The position numbers and the translations under genes were made by a program. Shown here one piece after another: positions 62,901 through 64,000 of a DNA stretch of 64,000 bases. Position 1 is the first letter of the stretch, and each line of letters begins with the position of its first letter. This stretch comes from an uncultured Cytophagales bacterium (GTDB taxonomy: Bacteria > Bacteroidota > Bacteroidia > Cytophagales > Cyclobacteriaceae). Below the pieces are notes generated by a model. That model saw only the letters and a list, made by a program, of their open reading frames with translations, was not told the origin of the DNA and made no database searches. The stretch spans positions 1-64,000 of the forward strand of contig CAJXNP010000026.1 in NCBI GenBank assembly GCA_913057175.1, given 5' to 3'.

Positions 62901-63134
62901 AGTTACCTGAGAATGCGGGAAATAACCCTGACCTATACATTCCCGGATAGCTTTCTGGGTCGTGTCGGAGGGTCCGTTTATGTCACCGGACAGAATTTGT
63001 TCACCATCACAGATTACACTGGATATAACCCGGACACAAATGGACGTTCCGGTCAAAAAGGAGCTTTTGGATATGATGTGAGCTCTTATCCATTGTCAAG
63101 AACATATTTATTGGGACTGAAACTTGACTTCTAA
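59958..63134 (+). CDS. SusC/RagA family TonB-linked outer membrane protein
   Basis: 1058 residues. A long signal region ends LISPHLIAQ. Carboxypeptidase-regulatory-like domain (TVTGKVISGEENEALPGANV to DVDGNYSITV), TonB box-like VVIGYGTQKKSDLTGAVG, plug with GRMAGVNVTNNSSAPGGGISV, SIEVLKDASAAAIYGVRGANG, and a 22-strand barrel ending in LLGLKLDF with a terminal Phe. It imports an oligosaccharide with its SusD partner, which starts 17 bp downstream. The glycan is not readable, but the neighbouring GH43-like and GH38/GH88-like enzymes suggest a plant- or algal-type polymer. Confidence 0.95.
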   Translation: MIKGLRFNEHSLWPTGRLWNWKVMLIYFLLLFLISPHLIAQNITVTGKVISGEENEALPGANVVEKGTTNGTITDVDGNYSITVSGNATLVFSSVGFVSEEIDVGNQSVINITLTADIQELKELVVIGYGTQKKSDLTGAVGSLSSEELNSQPITSVEQGLQGRMAGVNVTNNSSAPGGGISVKIRGTTSILNGSEPLYVIDGFPVTGQSQFNTDAGRGLDSSTGSNYTVSQNPLATINPADIASIEVLKDASAAAIYGVRGANGVILITTKRGEKGAPRVSYNGYVGVQSNAKEIEMMNAEEYQNIYNVAETNGGFPPVFTEDPPYDTDWQELIFRNAIIQNHQLSVSGGTDAVQYLVSGSYFDQEGIVKGSDFQRYSLRVNLDINASDKFKFGNSLNVSRSVNNAANTEGESRNGITSVALEMSPILPIYQPDGTYSSNRFVNAPDAQGSLNPVAFINEFSDENVITRMIGTIYGEYSIIPELKLRVSLGADLEYRDRHVYFSSKFNNENPLNSADVSNVNRSSFLNENTLNYNKNFGRHGLNVLAGFTVQSEQEEFRTIRSQGFATDVTGPYDLGGGSVVPTVSSGLAEFKILSFLGRINYNYDDRYLITVTGRQDGSSKFSDGNKWAFFPSFAGAWRISNEEFMSGASNLFDNLKLRAGYGKVGNQELPAYQSLALLQSTNYNFGDGTIVSGFSPFRVAVPNLTWEVTTQTNVGLDVSLLGSRFNLTVDYYIKKTEDLLLQVTLPENSGILEPSVQNLGEMENKGWEFTADGVIISNNNFTWDLGFNISLNDNEITSMGDNNVFGDLSFIVAQPTFAGSTARSYVLVGEPIGSFWGYKTDGLYRSQGEADAGQVIQPGVIPGMVRYVDVNGDDVLDDEDRTVLGSPFPDMIYGFSTSLNFNNFELRAFFQGQKGGYVYNMMRRFNTGVSRGQNVLKEVNDYWTPENPDAQWPTPNSNPPLVGGQANLGDSDWYLEDASYLRMREITLTYTFPDSFLGRVGGSVYVTGQNLFTITDYTGYNPDTNGRSGQKGAFGYDVSSYPLSRTYLLGLKLDF

Positions 63135-63151
63135 TCGAAAAAGAAATTGAA

Positions 63152-64000
63152 ATGAAAAAGTTAATATATATACTATTAGGCAGCATGCTAGTTTGGGGAA
63201 CGGCATGTAATAATTACCTTGAAGAAATTCCCAAGGATTCTATTTCCCCCGTTAATTTTTATCAGACGGAAGATGACGCGTTGGCTGCTGTAAACGGAGC
63301 TTATAGTGCATTACAAGACCTGGGATATTACTCCAGGTATTGGTATACTTCAAGTACGCATGCCTCCGACGGTAGCTATAGTCGAATTGCGCCAACCGGT
63401 GACAGGGGTGTGATCTGTACATTAAATGATGCAGGTATGATCATTAGCGACAGGTATAATATCTCTGTTTGGCGTGCCACATGGCAAGCTGTCAACCGTG
63501 CAAATGCTGTAACTACTTACATTCCCGATATCGAGATGGATGAAACACTGAAAGCAAGGATCATAGCTGAAGCCAAGTTTTTGAGGGCATTAAGCTATTT
63601 CAACATGGTACGAAGGTGGGGTGGCGTTCCAATCATACTGGATGTAACCAACACTTCTGATCTGATTGAGTTGCAGGTTCCCAGAAACACTGCCGATGAA
63701 GTTTATACTCAGATCATCACAGATCTGACAGAAGCAATGGCCGATTTGCCTTATATAGCTGACTATGGACCAAATGATGTTGGCAGAGCTTCCAGAGAAT
63801 CCGCACAGGGATTGTTGGCAAAGGTGCAGCTTTATCGACAGGACTGGGCTAATGCCAGAGACAATGCCCTGGCAGTCATCAATTCCCCTTCCGGTCTTGA
63901 CCTGATGCCGGATCCAATTGATAATTACTGGATGGGCGATAACCCTGATAATAATATCGAAAGTATTTTCGAAGTACAGTACAATGGAATAGCTCCTCAG
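63152..64000 (+). CDS. SusD/RagB family lipoprotein (partial, cut at window end)
   Basis: 283 codons visible from ATG 63152, 17 bp after the SusC stop, with no stop codon before the window end. The lipobox is VWGTAC. The opening NNYLEEIPKDSISPVNFYQT, then EDDALAAVNGAYSALQDLGY, is the classical SusD N-terminus; later TWQAVNRANAVTTYIPDIEM and AEAKFLRALSYFNMVRRWGG are SusD helices. It sits on the cell surface as the lid of the SusC channel. The C-terminal half lies outside the window. Confidence 0.93.
   Translation, partial: MKKLIYILLGSMLVWGTACNNYLEEIPKDSISPVNFYQTEDDALAAVNGAYSALQDLGYYSRYWYTSSTHASDGSYSRIAPTGDRGVICTLNDAGMIISDRYNISVWRATWQAVNRANAVTTYIPDIEMDETLKARIIAEAKFLRALSYFNMVRRWGGVPIILDVTNTSDLIELQVPRNTADEVYTQIITDLTEAMADLPYIADYGPNDVGRASRESAQGLLAKVQLYRQDWANARDNALAVINSPSGLDLMPDPIDNYWMGDNPDNNIESIFEVQYNGIAPQ

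Overview
The window looks like a chromosomal segment from a member of the Bacteroidota, probably a free-living polysaccharide-degrading Cytophagia-type organism. Evidence: two secreted proteins with type IX secretion (T9SS) C-terminal sorting domains, a SusC/SusD pair, a TonB-dependent receptor operon with DUF4249, a hybrid two-component system (HTCS) regulator, lipoboxes ending in Cys on many small exported proteins, and moderately AT-rich DNA with few Shine-Dalgarno sites. I see no rRNA, tRNA, CRISPR array or intact transposase gene.

Layout. 1-2.3 kb: small cytoplasmic and exported proteins and a Tat-type Gfo/Idh/MocA oxidoreductase. 2.5-10.8 kb: a TPR/histidine kinase/receiver/AraC regulator followed by a 1645-residue secreted protein with thrombospondin type 3 repeats; a pair of 11-bp direct repeats 21 bp apart lies upstream of the secreted protein gene. 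10.8-19.2 kb: lipoproteins, a lipid A-type acyltransferase, YCII, NmrA and DUF4242 proteins, and a LuxR-type AAA regulator. 19.3-20.9 kb: a small ORF with its own terminator, then arsR and an exported arsenate-reductase-like protein. 20.95-26.34 kb: a tight three-gene minus-strand operon that I read as a bacterial gasdermin, a SIR2-like/CHAT caspase-like protease and an nSTAND-TPR sensor ATPase. This is the most interesting locus and looks like a pyroptosis-like anti-phage system. 26.5-32.5 kb: lipoprotein, methyltransferase, DUF2961 (GH172-like) protein, and a DUF1501/DUF1800 pair. 32.5-33.6 kb: a decayed non-coding region that contains a recognisable dead copy of the 3' end of the gene at 38.0 kb. 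33.6-39.7 kb: ScyD/ScyE-like propeller, membrane protein, ankyrin lipoprotein and exported proteins of unknown function. 39.8-46.8 kb: a four-gene operon with overlapping genes (unknown exported protein, TonB-dependent receptor, DUF4249 lipoprotein, MG2-like surface protein). 47.3-56.3 kb: a GH38 alpha-mannosidase-like enzyme and a translationally coupled sugar operon (small membrane subunit, sodium symporter, GH88-like hydrolase, old-yellow-enzyme reductase, SDR). 56.4-58.0 kb: MazF-type toxin-antitoxin, Crp/Fnr regulator, DoxX-like protein. 58.2-64 kb: GH43-like propeller enzyme and SusC/SusD, with SusD cut by the window end.

The intergenic DNA is rich in small palindromic mobile-looking elements of several families: two copies of a 93-123 bp element with covarying terminal arms, a 136-bp element with terminal inverted repeats, a 276-bp chain of hairpins, a 174-bp nested palindrome, and repeats sharing a 17-nt end. 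There is also a 23-bp tandem repeat with six units and no indels. These are read directly from the sequence; their mobility or RNA function is inference.
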